Notes: generated from the sequence alone by a model not told the origin. Positions 24,744-33,612 are shown, counted from the stretch's first letter. The stretch: 64,000 nt of DNA from Nitratireductor sp. ZSWI3 (GCF_024655565.1 NZ_JANKOF010000014.1:1-64000), one strand, 5' to 3'. Numbers and translations are program-made.

Positions 24744-25422
24744 CCACGTTCGCGCCGAAAACAGGCCTCTCTGGGACTTGCAGCGGTCGACCGGTGTACA
24801 CATCCTTGCTGTCGCCATAAGCCCTCATGACCGCAGCTCGGGTGCGGATCGCCTCGAACCAGCGAAAGAGGTATGGATAGTCCTGCAGGCGTTGATCGTG
24901 CGCAGCGTGGGGAACGATCCACGGAAAACAGGCCATGTCAGCGATGGAATAGTCGCCCGCAATGTAGGATCGGTCAGCCAGGTGTCTGTCCAGTACGCCG
25001 TAGAGCCGAGCGGTCTCGCCTCGGTAGCGCTCGATCGCATAGGGAACCTTCTCGTTCGCATAGACGTTGAAATGGCCGATCTGGCCGGCCATCGGCCCCA
25101 GGCCTGCCATTTGCCAGAAGAGCCACTGAAGGACACAGAGGCGGGCGTCCGGCTCGGCGGGCAGGAACATCCCGGTTTTCTCGGCGAGATAGAGGAGGAT
25201 TGCACCTGACTCGAATACCGACACGGGCCGACTACGCCCCGCCGGAGCGCGGTCGACAATGGCCGGAATGCGCCCGTTCGGGGATATCGCGAGGAACTCT
25301 GGCCGGCGCTGCTCTCCCTTGGAGAGGTTCACCGTCACGATTCGATAGGCGAGGCCCGCCTCCTCGAGGAAGATGCGAACCTTGTGGCCGTTTGGCGTTG
25401 CCGCGTAGTGCAGGTCGATCAT
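24718..25422 (-). CDS. Glutathione S-transferase, Ure2p/YfcG-like
   Basis: 234 aa: DLHYAATPNGHKVRIFLEEA, ISPNGRIPAIVDRAPAG, VFESGAILLYLAEKTG, WQMAGLGPMAGQIGHFNVYA. The last is diagnostic of the nu-class/Ure2p-like GST group, which includes disulfide-bond reductases YfcG/YghU. 126 nt downstream of the dehalogenase; overlaps the GNAT gene. A different lineage from the three other GSTs in the window. Confidence 0.93.
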   Translation of the reverse strand: MIDLHYAATPNGHKVRIFLEEAGLAYRIVTVNLSKGEQRRPEFLAISPNGRIPAIVDRAPAGRSRPVSVFESGAILLYLAEKTGMFLPAEPDARLCVLQWLFWQMAGLGPMAGQIGHFNVYANEKVPYAIERYRGETARLYGVLDRHLADRSYIAGDYSIADMACFPWIVPHAAHDQRLQDYPYLFRWFEAIRTRAAVMRAYGDSKDVYTGRPLQVPERPVFGANVDEQDHGRH

Positions 25423-25548
25423 GCCAGATCCTTCCTTCTTGTCGCGCTTCCGATTGGCGGAGTGCCTCAGGCACGGGCCCCATGCAGCACGTGCGTCGGT
25501 TCACTGGCGTGTCCTGTCGGCGGTCCGCTTGATTGCGGGCAAAAGGCA

Positions 25549-26439
25549 CTAGGCGGCGTTGCGCGTCTCGTTCCTTGCGATCCATTCGGCGACAGAACGG
25601 CCGATTGTTTCAGGGTGGTCTTCCTGCAGGTAGTGCGCGCCCGCCCCGAGCTGGACGAGTTGGCAATCGTGCAGCTTTGCGGCAAACGCTTCGGCGAAGG
25701 CCGGGGAAACCAGTGCACCCGGATCCCCGGCAAAGAGCAGCTTGGGATAGCGCGAACTCGCGAGAGCGCGATGCGCTTGCTCCAGCATTTCATTCACGTC
25801 CGCCGGCTCGCCGGCGATAGGCAGTTCGTTCGGTAGGCGCCAGGTAGGCTTTCGCGATTCCGGCGTGGCGAACGGAGCGCGATAGACCGCCATTTCCTCG
25901 TCGCTGAGTTTCCTGATGATGGAACCAGGCAATACACGCTCGACGAACGCATTTCCGTCGATGATCATGCGCTCGCCTTCACCGGGCGTCCGGAACTTGC
26001 GGAACGACTCGCGCGCTACCTCCGCCTGATGGAAATCGCCCCAGCTCGGCATCGGCCGAATGAACTCCATGAAGGCCAGGCCACGGACGAGATCTGGTCT
26101 GCGGGCCGCCAGATAAAAAGCGAGCGCCGTTCCCCAGTCCTGGGCGACGAGATACGCCGACCCGATTCCCTGAGCTTCGATGAAGGCATCGAGATAGCGG
26201 GCGTGATCCACGAAACGGTAGTCGGTGTCGGGCTTGCCCGATTGGCCGAAGCCGATGAGGTCGGGAGCAATGCATCGGGCTACCGGCGCCACGTGCGGCA
26301 GGATATTGCGCCAGATGTAGGACGAGGTGGGATTGCCGTGCAGGAAGAGGGCGACGGGCTCCTCCTGCGCACCCGCCTCCCGATAGGCCATGTGGGAATC
26401 TAGCACCGCGCGATGAGGAAGAGAGATGTCGAATTGCAT
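25549..26439 (-). CDS. dhaA: Haloalkane dehalogenase (HLD family)
   Basis: 296 aa alpha/beta hydrolase with the haloalkane dehalogenase set: HGNPTSSYIWRNILPHV (Asn36 as halide-binding residue), IAPDLIGFGQSGKP, nucleophile Asp101 followed by Trp102 in VAQDWGTALAF, FMEFIRPMPSWGDF (cap side, catalytic acid region) and catalytic His in GAGAHYLQEDHPETIG. It hydrolyses carbon-halogen bonds to an alcohol plus halide. First gene of a leftward detoxification operon, 80 nt downstream of a TetR operator. Exact subfamily (DhaA/LinB/DmbA) not determined. Confidence 0.92.
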   Translation of the reverse strand: MQFDISLPHRAVLDSHMAYREAGAQEEPVALFLHGNPTSSYIWRNILPHVAPVARCIAPDLIGFGQSGKPDTDYRFVDHARYLDAFIEAQGIGSAYLVAQDWGTALAFYLAARRPDLVRGLAFMEFIRPMPSWGDFHQAEVARESFRKFRTPGEGERMIIDGNAFVERVLPGSIIRKLSDEEMAVYRAPFATPESRKPTWRLPNELPIAGEPADVNEMLEQAHRALASSRYPKLLFAGDPGALVSPAFAEAFAAKLHDCQLVQLGAGAHYLQEDHPETIGRSVAEWIARNETRNAA

Positions 26440-26518
26440 GCGTTTGACCTTTATTGATCTGTTTCGATCGCCAATGCGGAGCTCAAGTGTTCAGCTCGAT
26501 TGGCTAAGATCCTTAAAT

Positions 26519-26543
26519 AATACGGTCGTACGTATTGAGTCAA
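26519..26543 (-). promoter_or_regulatory. Promoter/operator of the dehalogenase operon
   Basis: -35 TTGACT (26543-26538) followed by the inverted repeat AATACG-N6-CGTATT (26519-26536). The same arrangement precedes the tetR gene (28176-28202), so the TetR protein encoded at 27577 probably controls both. On the leftward strand both sites read ATACGkACGrmCGyATTA. Confidence 0.6.
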
Positions 26544-26955
26544 GGGCTCGCCTTTCTTCTTGGTGGAAGACCTGAGTGGCGGCGCGTTTCTGGGGATTGG
26601 CGAATTCGCCGCCCCTTCGTGAATATCGAATGACCGGCGTGCGTTGACGTAATAGGTGGCTTTCTTCGACCTGGATCGGGAACCGAATGGAATCGGCCAT
26701 TGGCCTTTCAGCGCCGAGATGCGCTGTCGGTCAGAAAATCATGCCACCACATCCGCAATACGCGGCGGAAACGGGCGAAGCGAAAATCATCCCCAAAACC
26801 GGACCGTTCGCTGGAATCGAGGTTCTGATGACCGCCGCATAAAGGGAGATCGTGTCGAAACCCGCATCGATGCGGGTTGCCAATTCTCCGTCTGCGGGGC
26901 GCTGGCTTTTCGCCTGCTTCGTCGACTTGGGCCGCTGCCCGCTGCCGGGTTGATC

Positions 26956-27345
26956 TTACGCGGCGGGGTCGTCCCCGGTAGCCGAAATCCATCTGGCAAC
27001 CAGCCCGACGATTTCATCACGCTGCTCGAGAGGATCGGCGATACGAAGGACGCCGCGATCTGGAGCAGCCCACTCGATCTTGCCCGTCGGATCAACGAAT
27101 GCAAAATCCTCATTCTGTCGGACTTTTGCGCCGCGGTGAAAAATCAGTTCCAGTTGATCACGGGGATGCAGCCGCATCGTGATGCGGTCTTGGCCTTCCC
27201 AACAGAAGCTTGGAGCGTTCCACTTGACCTGCTCGGTGACAGTTGGAAACGCTTCGAGGATTATCCGGCGCAATGCGAGGATCTCACCAATACGCTTGTG
27301 CGAAAGGTTGTCCAGGAAGTCACCGACAGTTCTTGTTTTCGCCAT
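26956..27345 (-). CDS. DUF1801 domain protein
   Basis: 129 aa: VGDFLDNLSHKRIGEILALR, WNAPSFCWEGQDRITMRLHP, GAKVRQNEDFAFVDPTGKI, VLRIADPLEQRDEIVGLVAR. These match the YdhG/DUF1801 family, small proteins of unknown biochemical role. It stands between the tetR gene and the dehalogenase promoter, same strand as both. 231 nt separate it from tetR, with no clear own promoter seen. Confidence 0.88.
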   Translation of the reverse strand: MAKTRTVGDFLDNLSHKRIGEILALRRIILEAFPTVTEQVKWNAPSFCWEGQDRITMRLHPRDQLELIFHRGAKVRQNEDFAFVDPTGKIEWAAPDRGVLRIADPLEQRDEIVGLVARWISATGDDPAA

Positions 27346-27576
27346 GCCAATTGCCCGTCTGCACGATTATCCTGAATGCCGAATCCGGGCACCATGCTCG
27401 TTGGAGAAGGCCCGTCTGGCTCCTGCCGAAACGCGAAGCTGGATGCCTGTCGTGTTGATAAAACGGCCTCCACAACAGATTATTCCATTTGCCGGGCCGC
27501 TGAGCTGAGTTGAAACGCCGCGTCCTCAAGTCCGTCAAGAAAAATCCTGCTGTCGAAAACGGCTTCGCCACATCGT

Positions 27577-28167
27577 TTACCTGCATTCCTTAAAAACTGT
27601 AGCGAAAACGATCTTCTTGAACCGCTCCAGCGCCGCCTCACTGCGTTCGACCTTCATGCGCATTATCGCACCTTCCCATGAAGACAGGAGGAAATCGGCG
27701 AGGTCTTCCGGAGTAAAGGTGGAATCGATTTCGCCCGTCGACTGCGCTTCCCTTATACATTCGGCAAAACGGTCGCGCCATTCCAGGAATATCTCCGACA
27801 GACGTGACCGAAGCATCTCGCTGAGCGGCGCGGCCTCGAGACTGAAGTCCCCGATCAAACATCCCCGTTCGAAGTCATCCGCGTTCAGGCGACCGGTGAT
27901 GATGTCGAGATATTTTTTCAGCCGCTCTCGTGGTGTCAGGTGTCGATCGTCTAGCGCCTGGGAAACGAGGTCTCCGACATGTACGAAATATCGATCCAAA
28001 ACGTCGCGGCTGAATGCTTCCTTTGACCGGAAATGATTCGTAAACGAACCTTGCGGAACGCCCGCCTCCGCAACCACGTCGCGAACACTCGATCCGGAAT
28101 ACCCCTTGCGTAGCATGACGCGAAGCCCGGCATCCAAAATATCTTCTCTAAGTGATTTCCTTGCCAT
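27577..28167 (-). CDS. TetR/AcrR-family regulator
   Basis: 196 aa. N-terminal HTH: ILDAGLRVMLRKGYSGSSVR with AEAGVPQGSFTNHFRSKEAF, close to the NemR/AcuR type. The C-terminal domain (LTPRERLKKYLDIITGRLN, CLIGDFSLEAAPLSEMLRSR) is typical of regulators of reactive-electrophile defence. Cys87-region (ERGCLIGD) is conserved in NemR-like sensors. Probable autorepressor and repressor of the dehalogenase operon through matching palindromes. Confidence 0.93.
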   Translation of the reverse strand: MARKSLREDILDAGLRVMLRKGYSGSSVRDVVAEAGVPQGSFTNHFRSKEAFSRDVLDRYFVHVGDLVSQALDDRHLTPRERLKKYLDIITGRLNADDFERGCLIGDFSLEAAPLSEMLRSRLSEIFLEWRDRFAECIREAQSTGEIDSTFTPEDLADFLLSSWEGAIMRMKVERSEAALERFKKIVFATVFKECR

Positions 28168-28173
28168 CTTGCA

Positions 28174-28202
28174 TTAATGCGTCCGTCCGTATTATTTGTC
28201 AA
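28174..28202 (-). promoter_or_regulatory. Promoter/operator of the tetR gene
   Basis: -35 TTGACA (28202-28197), 17-nt spacer containing most of the inverted repeat AATGCG-N6-CGTATT (28176-28193), weak -10 CATTAA (28179-28174). The predicted start is at the ATG of tetR at 28167, so the message may be leaderless. Sister site of 26519-26536. Confidence 0.55.
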
Positions 28203-28616
28203 TCTGATCGAATAGGGAGGGAGCACCTATGATAATTTGCAGCCGGATGGCCTATCCATGCGGCTGGCCGACGTCGGCGAAGTTGTTGAGCAAGTAAAGG
28301 TGGTTGTGGGGACCGCACTCCACTTCTTTTCATCAGAGTCGCGGCATGTTGACCTGATGGTCACCGATACTCGGGCGGATCGCGATGGTAAACCTCATAC
28401 AACCAGGCACGCGACTGCCCCCGTCAGGACGATTGCGACCGTCAGCGGCAACCGCCATTACCGCTCCGGCGTGGATGATAGATCCCGTGGCGTGCGCAGC
28501 AATGGATCTGGGATCCCCGCATGTGTCGCTTGCTGCACTGCTTGATCTCCACGAACTCTTGATCGAGCACAATTTCCGACGAGGCTCTCCGGATGGTTTC
28601 ACCACGGAGACTCAGT
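28203..28616. other. Intergenic, no gene recognised
   Basis: About 410 bases between the tetR promoter and the decayed recombinase unit. Short overlapping frames on both strands have no recognisable domain. Probably the left flank of the inserted recombinase element. Confidence 0.3.
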
Positions 28617-28802
28617 ATGAGGACCTTGCCACCACCGACACGATCCCTGGTGATTGTTCGCCAGCTCAGCATGCCCCTCGATTCGCAGAAGCTGAACGAG
28701 TTGAGTTCAATGCAACGGACCATGGTAATCGCCCGGCTTGCCAACGTGCTGATGGCCGCTGCCGGCGTCGCGACGGAGGAGAACCGCGATGACGAGCAGT
28801 AA
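28617..28802 (+). CDS. Small accessory ORF before the recombinase
   Basis: 61 aa; start uncertain (ATG 28593 or 28617). The C-terminal half (SMQRTMVIARLANVLMAAAG, then TEENRDDEQ) resembles the short proteins encoded immediately upstream of this serine recombinase group, from memory. Its stop overlaps the recombinase start by 14 nt, indicating translational coupling. Role unknown. Confidence 0.5.
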   Translation: MRTLPPPTRSLVIVRQLSMPLDSQKLNELSSMQRTMVIARLANVLMAAAGVATEENRDDEQ

Positions 28803-30752
28803 TCTGATTTCGGCCACCATCCTCAAGCGCAAAGCGGTGGTCTATGTGCGTCAGTCCAGCCAGGCGCAGGTCCAACTCAACCTTGAGAGTCAACGCCGGC
28901 AATATGAGTTGGTCGACGATCTGTGCACCGGTCATGTGGGCGCGGTCCTTTGTCTGGAGGCGTCCCGCCTGTCGCGCAACGGACCGGACTGGCATCGGCT
29001 GCTCGAGTTGTGCGGCGAAGTCGATGCACGCGTGATCGATCTGGACGGGATCTGCGATCCGGGATTGCCGAACGATCGCCTGCTGCTCGGCATGAAGGGC
29101 AGCATCAGCGAGTTCGAGCATGGTGTACTGCGCGCCCGCATGTACGAGGCCGCTCGCGCCAAGGCGCAGCGCGGCGAACTGCGCATCTCCGTTCCCTTCG
29201 GCTATGTCTGGCACCGCGATTGCGGTCTCGGATTCGACCCCGACATGCGCCTGCAGGAGACCATCCGCCTGATATTCGCGCGTTTCCGCGAACTCGGCAG
29301 TGCGCGCCAGGTCATGATCTCGATGATCGACGATGGCGTGCATTTCCCCAGACCCTCGGACGGCAAGAAGATGGTGTCCTTCGACCGGGTTCCGGTTCGC
29401 TACCGCAACGTGATCTCCGTTCTGAAGAATCCATTCTACGCCGGTGCTTATGTCTATGGTAAGAGCGAGAAGCGCACTGAGATCGTTGATGGCCGCGTTC
29501 GCATGAGCTATGGTCACTACAAGCCGGCCAGCGAGTGGGCGGTGGTGCTCAGGGACCATCACGAAGGCTATATTGGATGGAGCGAGTACGAGCGGAACCA
29601 GGAACTTCTCGCCGCCAACGCCTATGGCAAAGCCGGCGGCGTCAAGTCGGGCCGCGGCGGTCGCGCGTTGCTCCCGGGTCTTCTCTCCTGTGGCCGCTGC
29701 GGGCGAAGGTTGGTTGTCACGTATGCCGGACGTGGCCAAGGTTATCCGGTCTATCGTTGCGAGCGCGGCAACACCATGATGGCGCAGGCGCGGTGCATGT
29801 CGTTCAACGGCTTTCGCGCCGACGCGGCGGTGATCCGCGAAGCCTTGGAGGCGGTTGCGCCGATGACGATCGAAGCGGCGTTGGAGGCCGAACGGATGCA
29901 GCTGGCGAGCGAGGCCAGGCGCCAGCAGATGATCGAGTTGGACCTGCAGCAGGCGCGCTACGAGGCATCGCTCGCCGAGCGCCGCTATGCCGCCTGCGAC
30001 CCCGAAACCGCCTCATTGCGGTCCAGCTCGAGAAGAGCTGGGAAGCGACGCTCAGGCGCGTGGAGAGCTGCGAGGCTCGCCTGAGCGAGGTCCAGCGCGT
30101 GGAACCGGTCGATGCGGATCCAGACTTCACGGGCTTCGCGCAAGATCTTGAAGCCGCCTGGAACGTACCGGGTGTCGATATGCGATGCCGTCAGCAGCTC
30201 CTGCGCGCGCTCATCAAGGACATCGTGGCGGAAGTCGATGATGACGCGCGCGATGTGATCCATACCATCCACTGGCATGGAGGCCAGCACTCGCAGGTGC
30301 GTGTGCGCAAATCCAAATCCGGCGAGCATGGGCAGCCTACGCCCGAAGAAGCCCTGGCGATCATGCGATCCACAGCAACGCGATGGTCCGACGCCGATAT
30401 TGCCGCTACCCTCAACCGCATGGGCATGCAGACGGGTCAGGGGATGACCTGGACCGCCTGCCGCGTCCAGTCGCTGCGCACGGTGCACAAGATCAGCGGC
30501 TACCGATCCTCCAACAAGAATGGCGAATGGCTCACCATGTCGGAAGCGGCCGCCCGGCTTGGAGTCTCGCACGTCAAGATCCGCCGTTTCATCAGGGACG
30601 GCATACTGCCCGCCGATCAGGTCATGCGCGGTGCACCGCACCAAATCCGCGCCAGCGACCTCGAAGATGAACGGATCAAGGCCGATTTGGCGCGTAAAAC
30701 TCCGCGTCGCATCAACGATGACGACCAGAAATCGCTGTTTTCCGCCAATTGA
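28789..30752 (+). pseudogene. Serine recombinase, internally deleted and frameshifted
   Basis: The resolvase N-terminus AVVYVRQSSQAQVQLNLESQ (Ser23) jumps from QYELVDDL directly to CTGHVGAVLCLEASRLSRNG. About 35 residues normally carrying the DxxxSG...F..L segment are missing, which removes part of the catalytic domain in frame. The recombinase and zinc-ribbon parts follow (LLSCGRCGRRLVVTYAGRG). Near 30000 the frame shifts, and the C-terminal part (EKSWEATLRRVESCEARLSE ... a MerR-like HTH: LTMSEAAARLGVSHVKIRRF) is found in another frame to 30752. It cannot be functional as written. Confidence 0.85.
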
Positions 30753-30780
30753 AAAGGGGATGCATAATGAATCAGTCTTC

Positions 30781-30987
30781 GCGCTCAACCGCAAGAATGC
30801 GCTCTTTGCCGGATCCGACGGCGGCAGCAGCACATGGGCGACCATCGCGACCGTGCTGACGACGGCCAAGCTCAACGGCGTCGATCCATTCGCCTGGCTG
30901 AAACTCACTCTCGAGCGCCTCGCTGCCGGTTGGCCCAACCGCGACGTCGATGCCCTCAAGCCTTGGAACTATCCGGCCAACCCCTGA
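30781..30987 (+). pseudogene. IS66-family transposase C-terminal fragment
   Basis: ALNRKNALFAGSDGGSSTWA and IATVLTTAKLNGVDPFAWLK with LTLERLAAGWPNRDVDALKP and a terminal WNY is the standard C-terminal end of the IS66 TnpC transposase. All upstream domains are absent. It directly follows the decayed recombinase, so this stretch has received more than one element. Confidence 0.85.
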
Positions 30988-31055
30988 ACGGGCCCGCCTT
31001 CGCGTTTACCCCAAAGATGTCAATTGGCAGAAAATAGTCGACAAAGGATTCGATC

Positions 31056-31541
31056 ATGCTGCGTATGCGAAGTTCCGTTTGTATTGAGGCGCCGGCCGTG
31101 CGGGTCTGGCAATGTCTCTCGGCGATCGAGAACATCGATTACTGGGTCCCGGCCATCAATCGCGCCTATTGCGAAACCGACCAGAAGGCCGGTGTCGGCG
31201 CAGTGCGCATCTGCCATCTCGATAAGTTCGATGTGCGCGAGGAGTTTCTCGAATGGGAGGAAGGCAGAAGTTTCAAATATCGCGGGGTTGGCGCGCCGAT
31301 GATGGCGTGGGCGACAAATCGATGGCGCGTTGAGCCGGTGGGTGACAAGACACTGGTGACAAGCGATGTTGAGATGATGGTCAAGGGCGGCGTTCTTGGA
31401 CGACTTCTGGAACCCATCATTTATCTTGCGCTGCGGTTGGGACTGCCGAACGGCCTTGCGCCGCTCAAATATTATGTGGAAACCGGCGAGCCGTTCAACG
31501 GCGATCCCCGGCGACTACCGTTGGCCGACGCGATCTGCTGA
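31056..31541 (+). CDS. SRPBCC domain protein
   Basis: 161 aa: SSVCIEAPAVRVWQCLSAIE, YWVPAINRAYCETDQKAGVG, EFLEWEEGRSFKYRGVGAPM, MVKGGVLGRLLEPIIYLALR. This is the polyketide-cyclase/SRPBCC barrel. The last residues (from about 31510) may derive from the following AraC gene by a deletion junction. It lies between mobile-element fragments and is possibly still functional. Confidence 0.8.
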   Translation: MLRMRSSVCIEAPAVRVWQCLSAIENIDYWVPAINRAYCETDQKAGVGAVRICHLDKFDVREEFLEWEEGRSFKYRGVGAPMMAWATNRWRVEPVGDKTLVTSDVEMMVKGGVLGRLLEPIIYLALRLGLPNGLAPLKYYVETGEPFNGDPRRLPLADAIC

Positions 31542-31550
31542 AGCTTTTGC

Positions 31551-31901
31551 GTGGCGGGCTTCGCTGATCCGTATCTTGGCCGGGCGCTGACGGCTTTTCA
31601 CCGCACACCGACGGCGTCTTGGACCGTGGCCGATCTGGCGCGGGAGGCCGGACTGTCGCGCACTGGTTTCGCCGAACGCTTCACGTCGCGGCTGGGCGTG
31701 ACGCCGATGGCCTATGTCACCTCGTGGCGTATGCAGATCGCGCGCGAGGCGCTGGCCCAGCGGGGATTGTCAGTGGCCGAGGCGGCGGAGGCTTCGGGCT
31801 ATGCGTCCGAATCGGCGTTTAGCCGGGTGTTCAAGAAAGAGATCGGCGTGTCGCCCGCCGCGTTTCGACAATCAGGCTCCACAAGGCGCGAAGCAGCCTA
31901 G
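31551..31901 (+). pseudogene. AraC-family regulator, C-terminal fragment
   Basis: Two AraC HTHs: WTVADLAREAGLSRTGFAER and LSVAEAAEASGYASESAFSR with VFKKEIGVSPAAFR. The N-terminal cupin-like domain is lost. Just upstream, in another frame, LLKLLRGGLR at about 31529-31558 looks like the linker of the same protein, so there is a frameshift as well as truncation. 116 codons remain open and could still make a DNA-binding fragment. Confidence 0.7.
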
Positions 31902-31914
31902 GCATGGGACGACT

Positions 31915-32064
31915 TCAGGTCCAAGTGGCAACGATTGAAACCAGCGCCAAGGCGGCGAGGTAGTTGCGCGGCAGCTAATCGTATCTTGTGGTGATGCGGC
32001 GCCAGTTTATCAGCCGCCCGAACATGCGCCTGGTGACGTTGCGCCGCCGGTATGCGACACGGTC
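31915..32064 (-). pseudogene. IS5-family transposase C-terminal remnant
   Basis: The leftward translation gives YRRRNVTRRMFGRLINWRRI, TTRYD, a stop, then LPRNYLAALALVSIVATWT and the natural end at 31915. This is the C-terminal signature of IS5/IS427-group transposases. It has an internal TAG and lacks the N-terminal two thirds. Confidence 0.75.
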
Positions 32065-32249
32065 AAGTCGGGTCGATGGGGGTCCGCAATGGCATAAGCG
32101 TTTACTGCTTTGCACCTCCGGAAGGCCAGGCGACTATCTTCGGCTTGTCGCGCTCGAAGCCGCCGGGGAAGAAGACATTCAGCAAGCGTGCATTTCTGGA
32201 CGTAGAAGATTTCGTCATTCGTCTAATGGCTGTGCGCACCGACACCGTC

Positions 32250-32396
32250 CTATCCCGGTTTCAGTATCCACTCTGAAACGCAATACCGGCATCCGGTCTC
32301 GGCTTCGTCTGCCTTGAACACCGCAGCCAGTTTTCCCATCTCGTAGCGCCGCTCGCCATCGGCAGGCAGGCTATGACGTCTCGTGCGGACATTGCA
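32250..32396 (-). pseudogene. Cupin-domain N-terminal fragment
   Basis: Leftward frame: SLPADGERRYEMGKLAAVFK, ADEAETGCRYCVSEWILKPG, then stop. This resembles the start of quercetinase-like cupins (…A-E-T-G-x-x-Y-S-I-S-E-W…). The metal-binding cupin motifs that should follow are missing. Confidence 0.45.
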
Positions 32397-32424
32397 CACC
32401 CGGCATCTGCCATTGGTGCAGCGC

Positions 32425-32871
32425 TCATGATCCAGGCTCCTCGTCCCAGCGGCGCTGCATCTCGTCGGGGTTCAGTTTCTCGATGGTTTGCGACAGCATC
32501 CATCGGTGGCCGAACGGGTCCAGCACCATGGCGTTGCGCTCACCGAAACTCTGATCGGTCGGGGCGCGCAGGACTGTTGCGCCGGCATCGACGGCGCGAG
32601 CCAGATCGTCATCAACCGCTTTCGTCGACAGGTGCAGTGTGACTGGCGAGCCGCCGATCGTGTCAGGGCTGAGAGCGCCGAAATCCGGGTATTCGTCGGC
32701 GAGCATGACGATGCTGTCGCCGAATTTCAGTTCCGCATGGCCGACCCTGCCGTCGGAGGGATCCGTCATGCGGAACTCTTCGGTCGCACCAAATGCAGCA
32801 ATATAGAACGCGATAGCCGCCTTGGCGTCTTTTGTGACGATGTAGGGACTAACGGTTGTGATCGAAGACAT
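32425..32871 (-). CDS. VOC-superfamily (PhnB/glyoxalase-like) protein
   Basis: 148 aa: VSPYIVTKDAKAAIAFYIAA, GHAELKFGDSIVMLADEYPD, PVTLHLSTKAVDDDLARAVD, VLDPFGHRWMLSQTIEKLNP. This is the PhnB/YdcJ-like VOC protein. Divergent from the TetR gene at 32920 with a 48-nt shared region that holds a palindrome, so it is likely the regulated target. Confidence 0.93.
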   Translation of the reverse strand: MSSITTVSPYIVTKDAKAAIAFYIAAFGATEEFRMTDPSDGRVGHAELKFGDSIVMLADEYPDFGALSPDTIGGSPVTLHLSTKAVDDDLARAVDAGATVLRAPTDQSFGERNAMVLDPFGHRWMLSQTIEKLNPDEMQRRWDEEPGS

Positions 32872-32896
32872 GGTTCAACCTTGTATTCTCTTTTTA

Positions 32897-32916
32897 ATTA
32901 CGTTACGACTCGTAAT
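32897..32916. promoter_or_regulatory. TetR operator between VOC and tetR genes
   Basis: Inverted repeat ATTACG-N8-CGTAAT in the 48-nt divergent region. For the leftward gene, a -35 TTGACT (32928-32923) lies next to it, with a weak -10 TAACGT (32905-32900) within the palindrome. Confidence 0.5.
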
Positions 32917-32919
32917 ATA

Positions 32920-33510
32920 ATGAGTCAAGTTCGATCAGATAAAAAAAGGCCCCGCGGCCGGCCGCCCAGCCAGGTTGCCCGGAAACGGGCGCTTTCGGCG
33001 GCGCACGACATCCTCATGGAAGAGGGGTTCGGGCGTCTGTCGATCGAGGCAGTGGCGGCAAAATCGGGAGTCGGAAAACCCACGATCTACCGGAACTGGG
33101 CGAATGCGTGTGAACTCGCCATGGCGGCGCTGATGGTGGCAGGTCCAGTGGACCTATCCGAGCGGGACGGCTCCCTGAAGTCCAGCCTGACCACGCAGAT
33201 GAGAACGCTGGTGAAAGCATTCGCGACGACGCGGGGCCGGCAGATCACCATGGCACTCGCGGCGGCGGACCCGGAAAGCGAAATGACGAAGGCGTTTCGC
33301 AACCATGTGATCCTGTCGAGTCGGGAAGCCGGACGCGGCCTGATTGAGCGGGCCGTCCAGAAGGGCAACATCGCCCGTCCGGACGACATCGAGGTTGTCC
33401 TGGACATCATCTACGGACCGGTCTTTTACCGGTTGCTGGTTGGCCATCGGCCCCTGGATCGAACTTTTGCGGATCATCTGGTGGCCGCGGCACTCAAGAT
33501 TCTCGAGTGA
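32920..33510 (+). CDS. TetR/AcrR-family regulator
   Basis: 196 aa from ATG 32920; the open frame extends to 32488 only as a shadow of the VOC gene. The basic N-terminus KKRPRGRPPSQVARKRAL is followed by the HTH (ILMEEGFGRLSIEAVAAKSG, VGKPTIYRNW). The C-terminal region LDIIYGPVFYRLLVGHRPL is the TetR_C_11 type. Probably represses itself and the VOC gene. Confidence 0.93.
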   Translation: MSQVRSDKKRPRGRPPSQVARKRALSAAHDILMEEGFGRLSIEAVAAKSGVGKPTIYRNWANACELAMAALMVAGPVDLSERDGSLKSSLTTQMRTLVKAFATTRGRQITMALAAADPESEMTKAFRNHVILSSREAGRGLIERAVQKGNIARPDDIEVVLDIIYGPVFYRLLVGHRPLDRTFADHLVAAALKILE

Positions 33511-33612
33511 GCCGTCGATGACCAGAACACCAGCGGCATGCCTCGCGCCCAATGGTGCGTTGATGATCGCACCGACCGAAATGCAGTCCCGCTGGTAGGA
33601 GGAGAAGGCCGG

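Noticed and set aside
28666-29739. A 357-codon ORF antisense to the recombinase
   Set aside because: GC-rich shadow frame without domain; the + strand encodes the recognisable recombinase.
32488-32919. N-terminal extension of the TetR ORF to 32488
   Set aside because: It is the reverse of the VOC gene; the TetR domain begins at 32920.
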